64,000 nt of DNA from assembly GCF_042433955.1 (NCBI RefSeq), contig NZ_JBHLUH010000021.1, positions 62,001 to 126,000 of the forward strand, given 5' to 3'. Under the pieces are notes generated by a model. That model searched no databases. It saw only the letters and a program-made list of their open reading frames with translations, and had not been told where the DNA came from. The stretch's first letter is position 1. Every line of letters starts with the position of its first letter. A program made the translations under genes and the position numbers. The DNA is from Phytohabitans kaempferiae. GTDB lineage: Bacteria > Actinomycetota > Actinomycetes > Mycobacteriales > Micromonosporaceae. Of this stretch, positions 55,288 to 63,733 are shown piece by piece.

Positions 55288-56285
55288 CGATCCGCCACAT
55301 CGGGGGCGCGCCGGTCGCCGCCATCGGGCTCGGCTGCATGGGCATGAGCATGGCGTACGGGCCGGCCGACGACGCCGAGTCGACCCGCACCCTCCACCGC
55401 GCGCTCGACCTGGGCGTCAACCACCTCGACACCTCCGACGCGTACGGCAGCGGCGCCAACGAGCGGCTCCTCGGGCCGGTGGTGCGGGCGCGCCGGGAGG
55501 AGGTGTTCCTGGCGACGAAGTTCGGCATCCGGCTGCCGGCCGGGGCCAGCAGCTCGGCCGTGCCGGGTACGCGCATCGACAGCACCGCCGCGTGGGCCAC
55601 CGGGGCGTGCGAAGCGTCGCTGGCGCGGCTGGGCATCGAGACGATCGACCTGTACTACCTGCACCGGCGCAACCCCGCGACGCCGATCGAGGAGACGGTC
55701 GGCGCGATGGCGGCGCTGGTGGCCGCCGGCAAGGTGCGTCACCTCGGCCTCTCCGAGGTCAGCCCGGCCACTCTCCGCGCGGCCCACGCGGTCCATCCGA
55801 TCGCGGCGGTGCAGATGGAGTACTCCCTGTTCAGCCGCGACGTCGAAGACGAGATGCTGGCGGTCTGCCGCGAGCTGGGCGTGACGCTCGTCGCGTACTC
55901 CCCGGTGGGTCGCGGGCTGCTGACCGGCGCGATCAACAGCGCCGACCAGCTCGACGCCCCCGGTGACTTCCGCGCCACCGGCGTGCCGCGCTTCGCGGCC
56001 GACGCGCTCCCGACCAACCTGGCGCTGGTCGACGCGGTACGCGAGGTGGCCGCCGAGATCGGCTGCACGCCCGCCCAGGCGGCGCTGGCGTGGGTACTCG
56101 CTCAGGGCGACGACGTGGTGGCGATCCCCGGTACGAAGCGCGTCCGCTACCTGGAGGAGAACGTCGCGGCCCAGGACATCTCACTCACGCCGGAGCAGGT
56201 GTCCCGCCTCGCCGCGGCGGTGCCTCGCGGGGCGGTGGCCGGTGCCCGGTACGCGGAAGGGGCCATGCGCCTGATCGGCCACTGA
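55284..56285 (+). CDS. Aldo/keto reductase
   Basis: NADPH-dependent barrel oxidoreductase of the YajO/AKR13-like group. The 333-aa protein has the catalytic tetrad in Asp-Thr-Ser-Asp-Ala-Tyr-Gly, Ala-Thr-Lys-Phe-Gly and Tyr-Tyr-Leu-His-Arg-Arg. The cofactor region Pro-Gly-Thr-Lys-Arg lies near residue 282. It is coupled to MerR (GTGA) and probably induced by it. A hairpin terminator follows. Confidence 0.92.
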   Translation: MTIRHIGGAPVAAIGLGCMGMSMAYGPADDAESTRTLHRALDLGVNHLDTSDAYGSGANERLLGPVVRARREEVFLATKFGIRLPAGASSSAVPGTRIDSTAAWATGACEASLARLGIETIDLYYLHRRNPATPIEETVGAMAALVAAGKVRHLGLSEVSPATLRAAHAVHPIAAVQMEYSLFSRDVEDEMLAVCRELGVTLVAYSPVGRGLLTGAINSADQLDAPGDFRATGVPRFAADALPTNLALVDAVREVAAEIGCTPAQAALAWVLAQGDDVVAIPGTKRVRYLEENVAAQDISLTPEQVSRLAAAVPRGAVAGARYAEGAMRLIGH

Positions 56286-56294
56286 GACTTTGCG

Positions 56295-56326
56295 GCGGGG
56301 GGCCAGCCTGGTCGGCTGGCCCCCGC
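56295..56326 (+). terminator. Hairpin after the aldo/keto reductase gene
   Basis: GCGGGGGGCCAGCC (56295-56308) pairs with GGCTGGCCCCCGC (56314-56326) with one extra G. A TTCG follows rather than a long T-run. Confidence 0.55.
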
Positions 56327-56363
56327 TTCGTGCTGATGTCGGCTCGCGCGAGCCGCGTGCGGC

Positions 56364-56408
56364 TTCAGGGTGCGAGCGTCCGGTGTTTCAGAGTGCGAGC
56401 ACCCGGTC
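56364..56408 (-). repeat. Duplicated 3' end of the acidic-protein gene
   Basis: The last 22 bp including the stop codon (56387-56408) recur directly downstream at 56364-56385, 18 of 22 identical. The downstream copy again carries a TGA. Confidence 0.75.
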
Positions 56409-59400
56409 GAGGAAGTCGCGGTAGCGGCGCATCGCCACCCGCAGCGCCTCGGTGTCCGGCGACTCCGACTGGCGGCGCGGGTCGAGGTCGACCTGCTCGT
56501 CCAGCAGCCGCTCGCCGAGCGTGTGCACCGCGCTCGCCACGAGCGCCTGCGCCTGGGCGACGGCGGCGGCCGGGTCGTCCACGAAGTTGGCCTTGATGAG
56601 CTGCCAGTCTTCGCGGAACCGCTGGGCCGCCTCCTCACTCCAGACCGCGATCTGCGTCTCCGCGAGGTCGCCCGGCCGCTGCTGGCCACCGTCGTCGGCA
56701 ACGATCTCGCCGTCCGCCGTCTCACCTTCACCGAGTACGGCGATGGCCGCCGGCGCCGCGGCGCCGGCCGCCGTGGCCGCGTCCAGTTCGGCGGTCTCGT
56801 CCGCGTCGTCGCCGCTCGCGACGGTGGCCGGCGCGCCCGCGATGCCCTCAGCGTCGGTCGCGCCTTCGGCGGCCTCGTCCGTGGCCGTCTCGCTCTGGGC
56901 GGGCTCGCTCTGGGCGGTCGCGGTGTGGGCGGGCTCGTCCTGGTCGGGCTCTTCCGACGGCGCGGCGAGGATGCCCACGGGGGGCAGGCCGTCGGCGGGC
57001 GGGCTGGTCCACTCGTGGTCGTCGCCGCCGTCCGGCGTACCGCTGGCCGTCACCGTCACGACGTACGGCTCCGGGTTGGACCAGTCCTTCTCCTGAATGC
57101 CCACAGCCAGGACCTCGTCCCGCCCGGCGGCGGCATCTATCGGTTGAATGATGTCCTCCTCGTTGAGTATCTCGTCAGCCGCCCCGTCCTCCGGCCCCGC
57201 CCACGCATCGGCGACGGCCGCCCCGTTGATGCCGGGCACGTCCTCGGCGGGAGCGTCGGCGGGCGAGAGCGGCGCTGATCGCGCGGCAAGCGCACCGACC
57301 TCGGCCGGCTGGTCGAGGTCCAGGTCGGGGTCAGCGCCAAGCCCATCCACGCTGGCATCGCCGCCCGGCGCGGCTGCGGCTTCGTCGCTCTGGACGTCCT
57401 CGGCGGCTTCGACGCCCTCGCCAGCCTCCGCCAAGGCACCGTCCTCGACCGCCGCGCCGCCTTCGTCCCCGGCCTCGGCCGTCGCGTCAGCGGTGCCCGC
57501 GCCGGCGTCGGCTTCGGGGGCCGCGTCAGCGATGCCCGCGTCGGCCGCGGCCGTCAGATCGGTCTCTGGCGCCGCGTCCGCATCGGCCGTCGTCTCGCCT
57601 TCAGACGCCGCGTCGGCTTCGGTCGTCGTCTCGCTTTCGGCCGTGGCGTCGGCTTCGGCGGTCGTCTCGCCTCGGGGCGTCGCGTCCGTCTCGGAGGCGG
57701 TGTCGGTCGCCGGCGTCGTGTCGGTCTCAAGGCTTGTGCCGGTCTCAAGGCTTGTGCCGGTCTCCGGGGCGTCGGTGGCGTCGACGTCTCCCGTCTCGGC
57801 GGCCGCGTCCGGTGTGCTGTCGTCGGCCTCGGCCCCCGCCGCGGCCTCGGCCGTGATGTCGGCGTCGAGTGCGGGGGCGTCCGGTGCGTCGGCCTCCGTG
57901 ACGGCGTCGGCCTTCGCCGCGGTGCTGGCGTCGGTCGCGTCGGTCTCGGCCGCTGTGTCGGCCTCGGTCGCGGCGCTGGCGTCGGCCGTCTCCGCGTCGT
58001 CGTCGCCGGCTTCCGAAACGCTGGCGTCGGCCGCTACGTCCGCTTCCGCTACGTCCGCTTCCGCTACGTCCGCTTCCGCGTCGGCTTCCTCAGCGGAGGC
58101 GTGGTCCGGCTCTTCGCCGGTCACGGCGTCGGCCTCCGTGGCGGTCCCGGTCTCGCTCGCCGGCCCGCCCGACGGCGCTTCGGTCTCTGCCGGGGCGTCA
58201 TCGGTTGCCTGCTCGGCTGACGTTGCCTCGACCTCGGCCGGGGTGTCCGCGTCGCTCGCCTGCTCCGCCGACGCTGCCTCGGTCTCGGCGTCGCCATCGC
58301 TCGCCTGCTCATCCGGCGCCGCTTCGGCCGCGACCAGCGTGTCGCCCTCGGCCACTGGCTCGTCCGGCGCCGCTTCGGCCGCGACCAGCGTGTCGCCCTC
58401 GGCCGTCTGCTCGTCCGGTCCGGCCTCGTCCTCGGTGGTGGCGTCGCTGTAGCCGGCAGCCTCGGCCTCGATCGTGGCGTCGTTGTCGCCGGCTGCCTTG
58501 GCCGAGGTCTCGTTGGCCTCGGCGGGCTCGGCCTCGTCGAGGGCACTGCCGGCGCCGGCAGTCGGGTCGGCCGTGTCCTCGTCCGTCGTGCCGGCATCGG
58601 CCCGCGCGTCCGTCGCGTCGTCGTCGGTGTCGGCTTCGACCGCAGCCGCCTCGGGCTCGTCGGATGCGGCAGCCACTTCCACCGTCTCGGTGTCGGCAAG
58701 GGCTGCCGCCGGATCGGTGGCGGCCGCGTCCTCGCCGTCCTCGGCTGCCGGGGCCTCCTCGGCCTCGGGCTCGGCCTCGGGCTCGGCCTCGGGCTCGGCC
58801 TCGGGCTCGGGCTCGGGCGAGTCCGCGAGCGTGGCCTCCGCGTCGGAAGCCGCCTCCGCGTCGACTTCGGTCTCCGTATCGACTGCATCGACCGCCGTCG
58901 TGGCCGGCTCGGCTTCCGCATCCGCTTCGGCGTCGGGCTCAGCGGTGGGCTCCGGCCCGGCGGGAGCCTCCGAGAAGGTGCCCTCCGCGTCGACAGCAGC
59001 CGGCTCGGTGTCCGTGTCCGTGACCGAGTTGGGCTCGGCGTCAGCGTCGGTGTCCGTTGTGGACTCGGTCGCGATGGCGAGGGCTACGGTCGGCGCCTCC
59101 GCGTCGGCTTCCGGCGCGGGCTCGGCGTCCGCGACAGGCTCGTCTTCCGTGGGGGCTTCGTCTTCCGCGACAGGCTCGTCTTCCGTGGCGGCTTCGCCTT
59201 CCCCGACTGCCCCGCCATCGTCGTCGGCGTCGGACTCAGCGGCGTAGGACTCAGCGGCGTCGGGCTCGGCAGCGATCGGCTCAGCGGCGCCCGTCTCGGT
59301 GGCGAGGCCGGCTTCGGCAGCGGGCTCGGCTTCGGCCGCGATCTCAGGCGCCGTGAGGACGGCGGCACTGGTGTCGGACTCGGGCTCGAACAGCGTGTCG

Positions 59401-60368
59401 CCCGCAGCATCGGGCTGCTGCTCCTGGTCCACCTGGCTGTCGGTGTCCACCACGACGTCGGTGACGGCCTCGGGCTCGGCCTCGCCAGCGGTGGCGGCCT
59501 CCGAGTCGGTGCCCTCCGCAGCCTCGGTCGAGCCGTCCGTTGCCGCCACCACCGTGTCCGGTGTGTCCACGGGCTCAACGGCCTCGTCCGCTTCCGCTGC
59601 GTCCACGGCGCCCACCGTTTCTGCTGCTTCTGCCTCTGCCTCTGCCTCCGCCGCGTCCACGGTCTCCGCCGCGTCCACGGTGCCAGCGGCACCGGTGTCG
59701 GGAGCGTCGGCCGCCGTGGGGTCGGCCTCGGTCAACGCCTCCGGCTCCACCGCCGCGTCCGTGTCTGCCGAAGCCTCGGCTTCCGGCGAGGCGTCCGTGT
59801 CCGTGGGGACCTGGGCGTCGGGGGCCGTGTCCGTCGCCGCTTCGACGTCGGCGTCCACAGGGGCCTCAGCGTCGGGCGAGGGGTCTGCCGCCGCTTCGGC
59901 GTCCGCGCTCGCAGGTTTCTCAGGGTCCGTGGCCGCGGAGGCGTCGGCGTCCAGGGAGGCGTCCGCGCTCGCTGAGGGCTCAGCGTCTGTGTCCGCGGGG
60001 GCCTCGGTCTCGGGAGAAGCGGTGACCGCCGCCTCGGGAGAAGCGGTGACCGCCGCCTCGGGGTCTGGGCTCACCGGGGGGCCGACCTCGGAGGGGTCGG
60101 GAGAGGACGGGGACGGGACCGCGGCCGGCTCGGTGGAGGAGGGGGCTTGGGCTTCGATGAGCTGGCTGGCGAGCGGCGGCAGTGGGGCCTCCTCGGCCCG
60201 GTCGCGCGGCACGATGATGGGGATCTCGGTGGTGGGCTCGTTGAGGGCGGTCTGCTCGACGGGCGGGCGCTGTGTGGGGACGAGGGCGCCGCCCGGCGTC
60301 ACGATCGGGAGTGCCGCCGTGGCGTCTGGGTCGGCCGGCTCTGGAAAAGGCGTGGGGGTGGGCTGCAT
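56388..60368 (-). CDS. Giant acidic, Ala/Asp/Glu/Thr-rich protein with small C-terminal domain
   Basis: Function unknown. The 1326 residues begin with a Pro/Thr-rich stretch. Some 1200 residues of Ala/Asp/Glu/Thr/Ser low-complexity sequence follow, with local repeats (Glu-Pro-Glu-Ala, Ala-Asp-Val-Ala-Glu, Gly-Asp-Thr-Leu-Val-Ala-Ala-Glu), hardly any Lys or Arg and no signal peptide. The last ~80 residues look folded and helical (Phe-Arg-Glu-Asp-Trp-Gln-Leu-Ile-Lys, Phe-Val-Asp-Asp-Pro, Arg-Arg-Tyr-Arg-Asp-Phe-Leu). A similar C-terminal domain is common in actinobacterial proteins of unknown role. ATG 60368 follows GGAGG. The uniform frame and codon use support a real gene. Confidence 0.75.
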   Translation of the reverse strand: MQPTPTPFPEPADPDATAALPIVTPGGALVPTQRPPVEQTALNEPTTEIPIIVPRDRAEEAPLPPLASQLIEAQAPSSTEPAAVPSPSSPDPSEVGPPVSPDPEAAVTASPEAAVTASPETEAPADTDAEPSASADASLDADASAATDPEKPASADAEAAADPSPDAEAPVDADVEAATDTAPDAQVPTDTDASPEAEASADTDAAVEPEALTEADPTAADAPDTGAAGTVDAAETVDAAEAEAEAEAAETVGAVDAAEADEAVEPVDTPDTVVAATDGSTEAAEGTDSEAATAGEAEPEAVTDVVVDTDSQVDQEQQPDAAGDTLFEPESDTSAAVLTAPEIAAEAEPAAEAGLATETGAAEPIAAEPDAAESYAAESDADDDGGAVGEGEAATEDEPVAEDEAPTEDEPVADAEPAPEADAEAPTVALAIATESTTDTDADAEPNSVTDTDTEPAAVDAEGTFSEAPAGPEPTAEPDAEADAEAEPATTAVDAVDTETEVDAEAASDAEATLADSPEPEPEAEPEAEPEAEPEAEEAPAAEDGEDAAATDPAAALADTETVEVAAASDEPEAAAVEADTDDDATDARADAGTTDEDTADPTAGAGSALDEAEPAEANETSAKAAGDNDATIEAEAAGYSDATTEDEAGPDEQTAEGDTLVAAEAAPDEPVAEGDTLVAAEAAPDEQASDGDAETEAASAEQASDADTPAEVEATSAEQATDDAPAETEAPSGGPASETGTATEADAVTGEEPDHASAEEADAEADVAEADVAEADVAADASVSEAGDDDAETADASAATEADTAAETDATDASTAAKADAVTEADAPDAPALDADITAEAAAGAEADDSTPDAAAETGDVDATDAPETGTSLETGTSLETDTTPATDTASETDATPRGETTAEADATAESETTTEADAASEGETTADADAAPETDLTAAADAGIADAAPEADAGAGTADATAEAGDEGGAAVEDGALAEAGEGVEAAEDVQSDEAAAAPGGDASVDGLGADPDLDLDQPAEVGALAARSAPLSPADAPAEDVPGINGAAVADAWAGPEDGAADEILNEEDIIQPIDAAAGRDEVLAVGIQEKDWSNPEPYVVTVTASGTPDGGDDHEWTSPPADGLPPVGILAAPSEEPDQDEPAHTATAQSEPAQSETATDEAAEGATDAEGIAGAPATVASGDDADETAELDAATAAGAAAPAAIAVLGEGETADGEIVADDGGQQRPGDLAETQIAVWSEEAAQRFREDWQLIKANFVDDPAAAVAQAQALVASAVHTLGERLLDEQVDLDPRRQSESPDTEALRVAMRRYRDFLDRVLAL

Positions 60369-60623
60369 GGCGTGGTGTCCTCCGTCCGCTCGGCTGGGCC
60401 CCGGCGAGCGGATGCCGGGGTGCCCGGTGCGCCCGTATGCGATCTTCGGCGTGCGCAGCCCACGGGAAGGCGGACGTCGCGCCGAACCGTTGCGATTCTG
60501 GCCCAGCATGACAACTGGGCACCCCGCCAAAGACCCTGGCGGCGCACCGACAACCTACCGTCCAGCCGTCCTTCGCACAGCCCCCGGACGAGCACCACTT
60601 CCCGTGCGGAACAATTGGACACC

Positions 60624-61034
60624 GTGCCTGTACCTGAACCGCCGATCGGGGCCGCCCGACCGTCCGCGCTCGACCCGACGATCGCCGCGCGCCTCAGCCG
60701 CAACGAGGCCGGGCTGGTGGCCGCGGTCGTCCGTGACCACGCCACCGGTGACGTCCTCATGATGGCCTGGATGGACGACGAGGCCCTGCACCGCACGCTC
60801 ACCACCGGGCGGGCCACCTACTGGTCGCGCAGCCGCCAGGAGTACTGGGTGAAGGGCGAGACGTCGGGCCACCACCAGTACGTGAAGGGGGTCGCCATCG
60901 ACTGCGACGGCGACACGCTCCTGGTCACGGTCGAGCAGGTGGGCGCCGCCTGCCACACCGGCAACCGCACGTGCTTCTTCGACGACCTTCCCCTCACGGC
61001 GGGACCGCCGGCCACACAGGGAGACGCAGCATGA
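60624..61034 (+). CDS. hisI: Phosphoribosyl-AMP cyclohydrolase HisI
   Basis: Hydrolyses phosphoribosyl-AMP in histidine synthesis. The 136-aa monofunctional form has Met-Met-Ala-Trp-Met, Ser-Arg-Ser-Arg-Gln-Glu, the metal-site Asp-Cys-Asp-Gly-Asp and Ala-Cys-His-Thr-Gly-Asn-Arg-Thr-Cys. GTG 60624 gives a normal length. The stop overlaps trpE (ATGA), tying a histidine step to tryptophan synthesis. The 255-bp gap before it shows no clear promoter. Confidence 0.94.
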   Translation: MPVPEPPIGAARPSALDPTIAARLSRNEAGLVAAVVRDHATGDVLMMAWMDDEALHRTLTTGRATYWSRSRQEYWVKGETSGHHQYVKGVAIDCDGDTLLVTVEQVGAACHTGNRTCFFDDLPLTAGPPATQGDAA

Positions 61035-62698
61035 CCACCGGTGCCGTCAGTCCCGACCTCGCCTCCTTCCGCGCGCTCGCCGCCACACGCCGCGTCGTGC
61101 CCGTCACGCGGCGGCTGCTGGCGGATGGGGAGACGCCGATCGGGGTCTACCGGAAGCTGGCCGGCGGGCCGGGCACGTTTCTGCTGGAGTCGGCCGAGCA
61201 GGGAGCCGGCTCGGCGGGCACCGCGTGGTCGCGCTACTCCTTCATCGGCGTGCGCAGCGCGGCCACGCTTGTCGAGCGGGACGGCCGCGCCGCCTGGCTG
61301 GGCACGCCGCCGGCCGGCCTGCCCACCGAGGGCGAGGTCGTCGACGTCCTCAAGCAGACCATCGCGGCCCTGACCCACCAGGGCCCCGCCAAGCCCGCGC
61401 CGCAGGGCATCGTGCCAGCCGCGCCGGAGGGCACCCTGCCAACCGCGCACCAGAACACCGCGCCAGCCACGCCGCAGAGCACCGCGCCAGCCGCGCACGC
61501 CGAGGGGACGCGAAGCGGCGCAGCCGAGGTCGAAGGGCTGCCGCCCCTCACCGGGGGCATGGTGGGCTACCTCAGCTACGACCTGGTGCGCCGCTTCGAG
61601 CGCCTCCCCGCGCTCGCCCACGATGACCTGGGCCTGCCCGAACTCGGCATGATGCTCGCCACCGACCTGGTCGTGCTCGACCACTACGAGGGCAGCGCCA
61701 TCCTGGTGGCCAACGCGATCGTCGACGGCGACAGCGACGCCGCGTACCACCACGCGGTCGGGCGGCTGGACGCGATGACCACCGCGCTCTCCCGCCCCAT
61801 CCCGCCGATGATCTCCACAGTGGACAGCCCGCCGATGGGCGAGGTGCACAGCCGCACGGAGGCGGGGGCGTACCCCAAGGCGGTCGAGGTGGCCAAGGAG
61901 GCGATCCGGGCGGGCGAGTGCTTCCAGATCGTGGTGGCCCAGCGTTTCGAGCGGGAGACCACCGCCGACCCGCTCGACGTCTACCGCGTGCTGCGCACCA
62001 CCAACCCCAGCCCCTACATGTACCTGCTCCGCTTCGACGACTTCGACATCGTCGGCTCCTCACCGGAGGCGCACCTGAAGGTGACCGGCGGGAGCGGAGG
62101 CACCGCGCAGCGGGCACTGCTTCACCCCATCGCCGGCACCCGCCCGCGCGGCGCCACGCCGGAGGAGGACGGCGCGCTGGCCGCCGAGCTGATCTCCGAC
62201 CCCAAGGAGCGGGCCGAGCACGTGATGCTTGTCGACCTCGGCCGCAACGACCTGGGGCGGGTCTGCCGGCCCGGCACGGTGGAGGTGCCCGAGTTCGCGA
62301 CGATCGAGCGCTACAGCCACGTCATGCACATCGTCTCCACCGTGGTGGGTGAGCTGCGCGAGGACCAGACGGCGTTCGACGCGCTCGCCGCCACCTTCCC
62401 GGCCGGGACGCTCTCCGGCGCGCCGAAGGTGCGGGCCATGGAGATCATCGAGGAGTTGGAGCCGACCCGCCGCGGCCTGTACGGGGGGACGGTCGGCTAC
62501 TTCGGCTTCGGCGGCGACATGGACATGGCGATCGCGATCCGCACCGCGTTGATCCGCGACGGGCGGGCCTACGTGCAGGCGGGCGCGGGCATCGTCGCCG
62601 ACTCCGACCCGGCCGCGGAGGAGCGGGAGACGCAGAGCAAGGCGGCCGCCGTGCTGGCGGCCATCGCCGCCGCGGAGACCCTGCGACCAGCGCGATGA
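61031..62698 (+). CDS. trpE: Anthranilate synthase component I TrpE
   Basis: Converts chorismate and ammonia to anthranilate. The 555-aa protein has the Leu-Leu-Glu-Ser tryptophan-feedback motif near residue 53. The chorismate-binding C-terminal domain carries Pro-Ala-Gly-Thr-Leu-Ser-Gly-Ala-Pro-Lys and Gly-Gly-Thr-Val-Gly-Tyr-Phe-Gly. A ~50-residue Pro/Ala/Gln low-complexity insert (from about residue 118) with repeated Ala-Pro-Ala-x-Pro-Gln makes it longer than usual. The ATG overlaps hisI. The stop overlaps the next gene. Confidence 0.95.
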   Translation: MTTGAVSPDLASFRALAATRRVVPVTRRLLADGETPIGVYRKLAGGPGTFLLESAEQGAGSAGTAWSRYSFIGVRSAATLVERDGRAAWLGTPPAGLPTEGEVVDVLKQTIAALTHQGPAKPAPQGIVPAAPEGTLPTAHQNTAPATPQSTAPAAHAEGTRSGAAEVEGLPPLTGGMVGYLSYDLVRRFERLPALAHDDLGLPELGMMLATDLVVLDHYEGSAILVANAIVDGDSDAAYHHAVGRLDAMTTALSRPIPPMISTVDSPPMGEVHSRTEAGAYPKAVEVAKEAIRAGECFQIVVAQRFERETTADPLDVYRVLRTTNPSPYMYLLRFDDFDIVGSSPEAHLKVTGGSGGTAQRALLHPIAGTRPRGATPEEDGALAAELISDPKERAEHVMLVDLGRNDLGRVCRPGTVEVPEFATIERYSHVMHIVSTVVGELREDQTAFDALAATFPAGTLSGAPKVRAMEIIEELEPTRRGLYGGTVGYFGFGGDMDMAIAIRTALIRDGRAYVQAGAGIVADSDPAAEERETQSKAAAVLAAIAAAETLRPAR

Positions 62699-63192
62699 AC
62701 GAGCGACGCCACTTGGTCTACGCCGTCGTGCTGTGTGCCGCCGGCGCGGGACTCGCCCTCTTCGCCGCCACGCGCACCTGGGCCGTCGACGTGGTGACGA
62801 GGCCCGAGCCGCTCCCGCCCCTACGGACGCCCCGCTCCGGGGGTGACATCCTGCCCTGGCTGCCCCCCTTGGCGGTGGTGGGTCTCGCCGGGTCGGGCGC
62901 GATCATCGCAACTCGTCGCTGGGCGCGACGGTGGATCGGCGTACTCCTGCTGCTTGTCGGTCTTGGGGTCGCGGCTGGCGGAGCCTACGGTCTCACCGAG
63001 ACCACGGCGTGGGCCCTGGCCTGCCTGGCGGGCGGTCTGTCACTCGCCGCCGGCGGCGCTCTCACCGCCGTGCGCGGGGCTTTGTGGCCCGGCCTCGGTG
63101 CGCGCTACGAGCGGGCGGGGCGGCGGCCGGCGGAGGGGCCGACGGCGGCCTGGGACGCGCTGGACCGGGGTGAGGACCCGACGCTGAGCTGA
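62695..63192 (+). CDS. Trp-operon-associated membrane protein (TIGR02234 type)
   Basis: A 165-aa membrane protein with four helices (residues ~8-26, 55-72, 80-98, 104-125) and a hydrophilic tail. Such proteins are commonly found between trpE and trpC in actinobacteria, with unknown function. The family region Ala-Ala-Thr-Arg-Thr-Trp, then Leu-Pro-Pro-Leu-Ala, is visible. ATG 62695 overlaps the trpE stop. The 3' end overlaps the convergent small gene by 88 nt. Confidence 0.85.
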   Translation: MNERRHLVYAVVLCAAGAGLALFAATRTWAVDVVTRPEPLPPLRTPRSGGDILPWLPPLAVVGLAGSGAIIATRRWARRWIGVLLLLVGLGVAAGGAYGLTETTAWALACLAGGLSLAAGGALTAVRGALWPGLGARYERAGRRPAEGPTAAWDALDRGEDPTLS

Positions 63193-63389
63193 CTGACCAG
63201 GCGGCGCACCTCGTCGTGGCGGTCGGCGCGAGCCCGGTCGGCGCAGATGGCCTCCCACGCGTTGCCGCGGGCGGTGCGCACCCTGGCCGGCCCGATGACC
63301 GCCCGCTCGACCGTGTCGATCATGCCAACGGCGATCGAGAGGACCGAACGAGGGATCTCGACGAGGCCGTTGGGCTGCGTGTTGCTCAT
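63105..63389 (-). CDS. Small protein convergent with the trp genes
   Basis: No recognised family. The 94-aa protein starts Met-Ser-Asn-Thr-Gln-Pro-Asn-Gly-Leu-Val-Glu-Ile-Pro. It has a possible amphipathic helix (Val-Leu-Ser-Ile-Ala-Val-Gly-Met-Ile-Asp-Thr) and a basic middle. ATG 63389 is preferred over an upstream in-frame GTG at 63518. It overlaps the 3' end of the trp membrane gene by 88 nt, so it could be antisense to it. Confidence 0.5.
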   Translation of the reverse strand: MSNTQPNGLVEIPRSVLSIAVGMIDTVERAVIGPARVRTARGNAWEAICADRARADRHDEVRRLVSQLSVGSSPRSSASQAAVGPSAGRRPARS

Positions 63390-63621
63390 GGCTGCGCTCC
63401 GGGTTTCAGGTGACGGGCACCGTCGAACAGTCTGCCTGAAAGTGATCGTGCGAGAGGTCTGTTTCGGGTCGATGACCTGTGCGTCAAGTGTCCCGCAACC
63501 AACCGGGCAGGTGGCCACCGCGGGGCGTGAACGTGACGCGGCGAACAGCCGGATCAGCGGCCGGGCGCTGGAGAGGATTCGGCCTCGTCACTGCGTCGCC
63601 ACCTGATCTTGATAGCCCAGG

Positions 63622-63638
63622 TCGGGCATTATGCCCGA
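63622..63638. promoter_or_regulatory. 17-bp palindrome upstream of trpC
   Basis: TCGGGCAT and ATGCCCGA around a single T (63622-63638) form a perfect dyad in the 344-bp gap before trpC. A second inverted repeat (CCGAGTCC 63635-63642, GGACTCGG 63667-63674) follows. Either could bind a regulator or fold in the RNA. The rest of the gap shows nothing else clear. Confidence 0.4.
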
Positions 63639-63670
63639 GTCCATCGGGTGAGGCGTGCCATACCCCGGAC

Positions 63671-63699
63671 TCGGACACCTCCGTGGCGCCCCCTAGCAT
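63671..63699 (+). promoter_or_regulatory. trpC promoter
   Basis: TAGCAT (63694-63699) fits TANNNT and sits 7 nt before an in-frame ATG at 63707 and 34 nt before the preferred GTG. A weak TCGGAC -35 lies 17 nt upstream at 63671 and overlaps the inverted repeat. Confidence 0.45.
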
Positions 63700-63733
63700 C
63701 GGGCGAATGACACCCGGAAAGGGGAGTCCGTTG

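Noticed and set aside
60369..60623. Inverted repeats GGGGTGCCC and GGGCACCCC in the divergent gap before hisI
   Set aside because: The arms lie about 100 nt apart and no promoter elements align with them.
57148..60762. Long plus-strand frames rich in Ser/Ala/Val opposite the acidic protein
   Set aside because: They mirror the repetitive codons of the minus-strand gene. The minus frame has the RBS, the start and a folded C-terminal domain; the plus frames do not.
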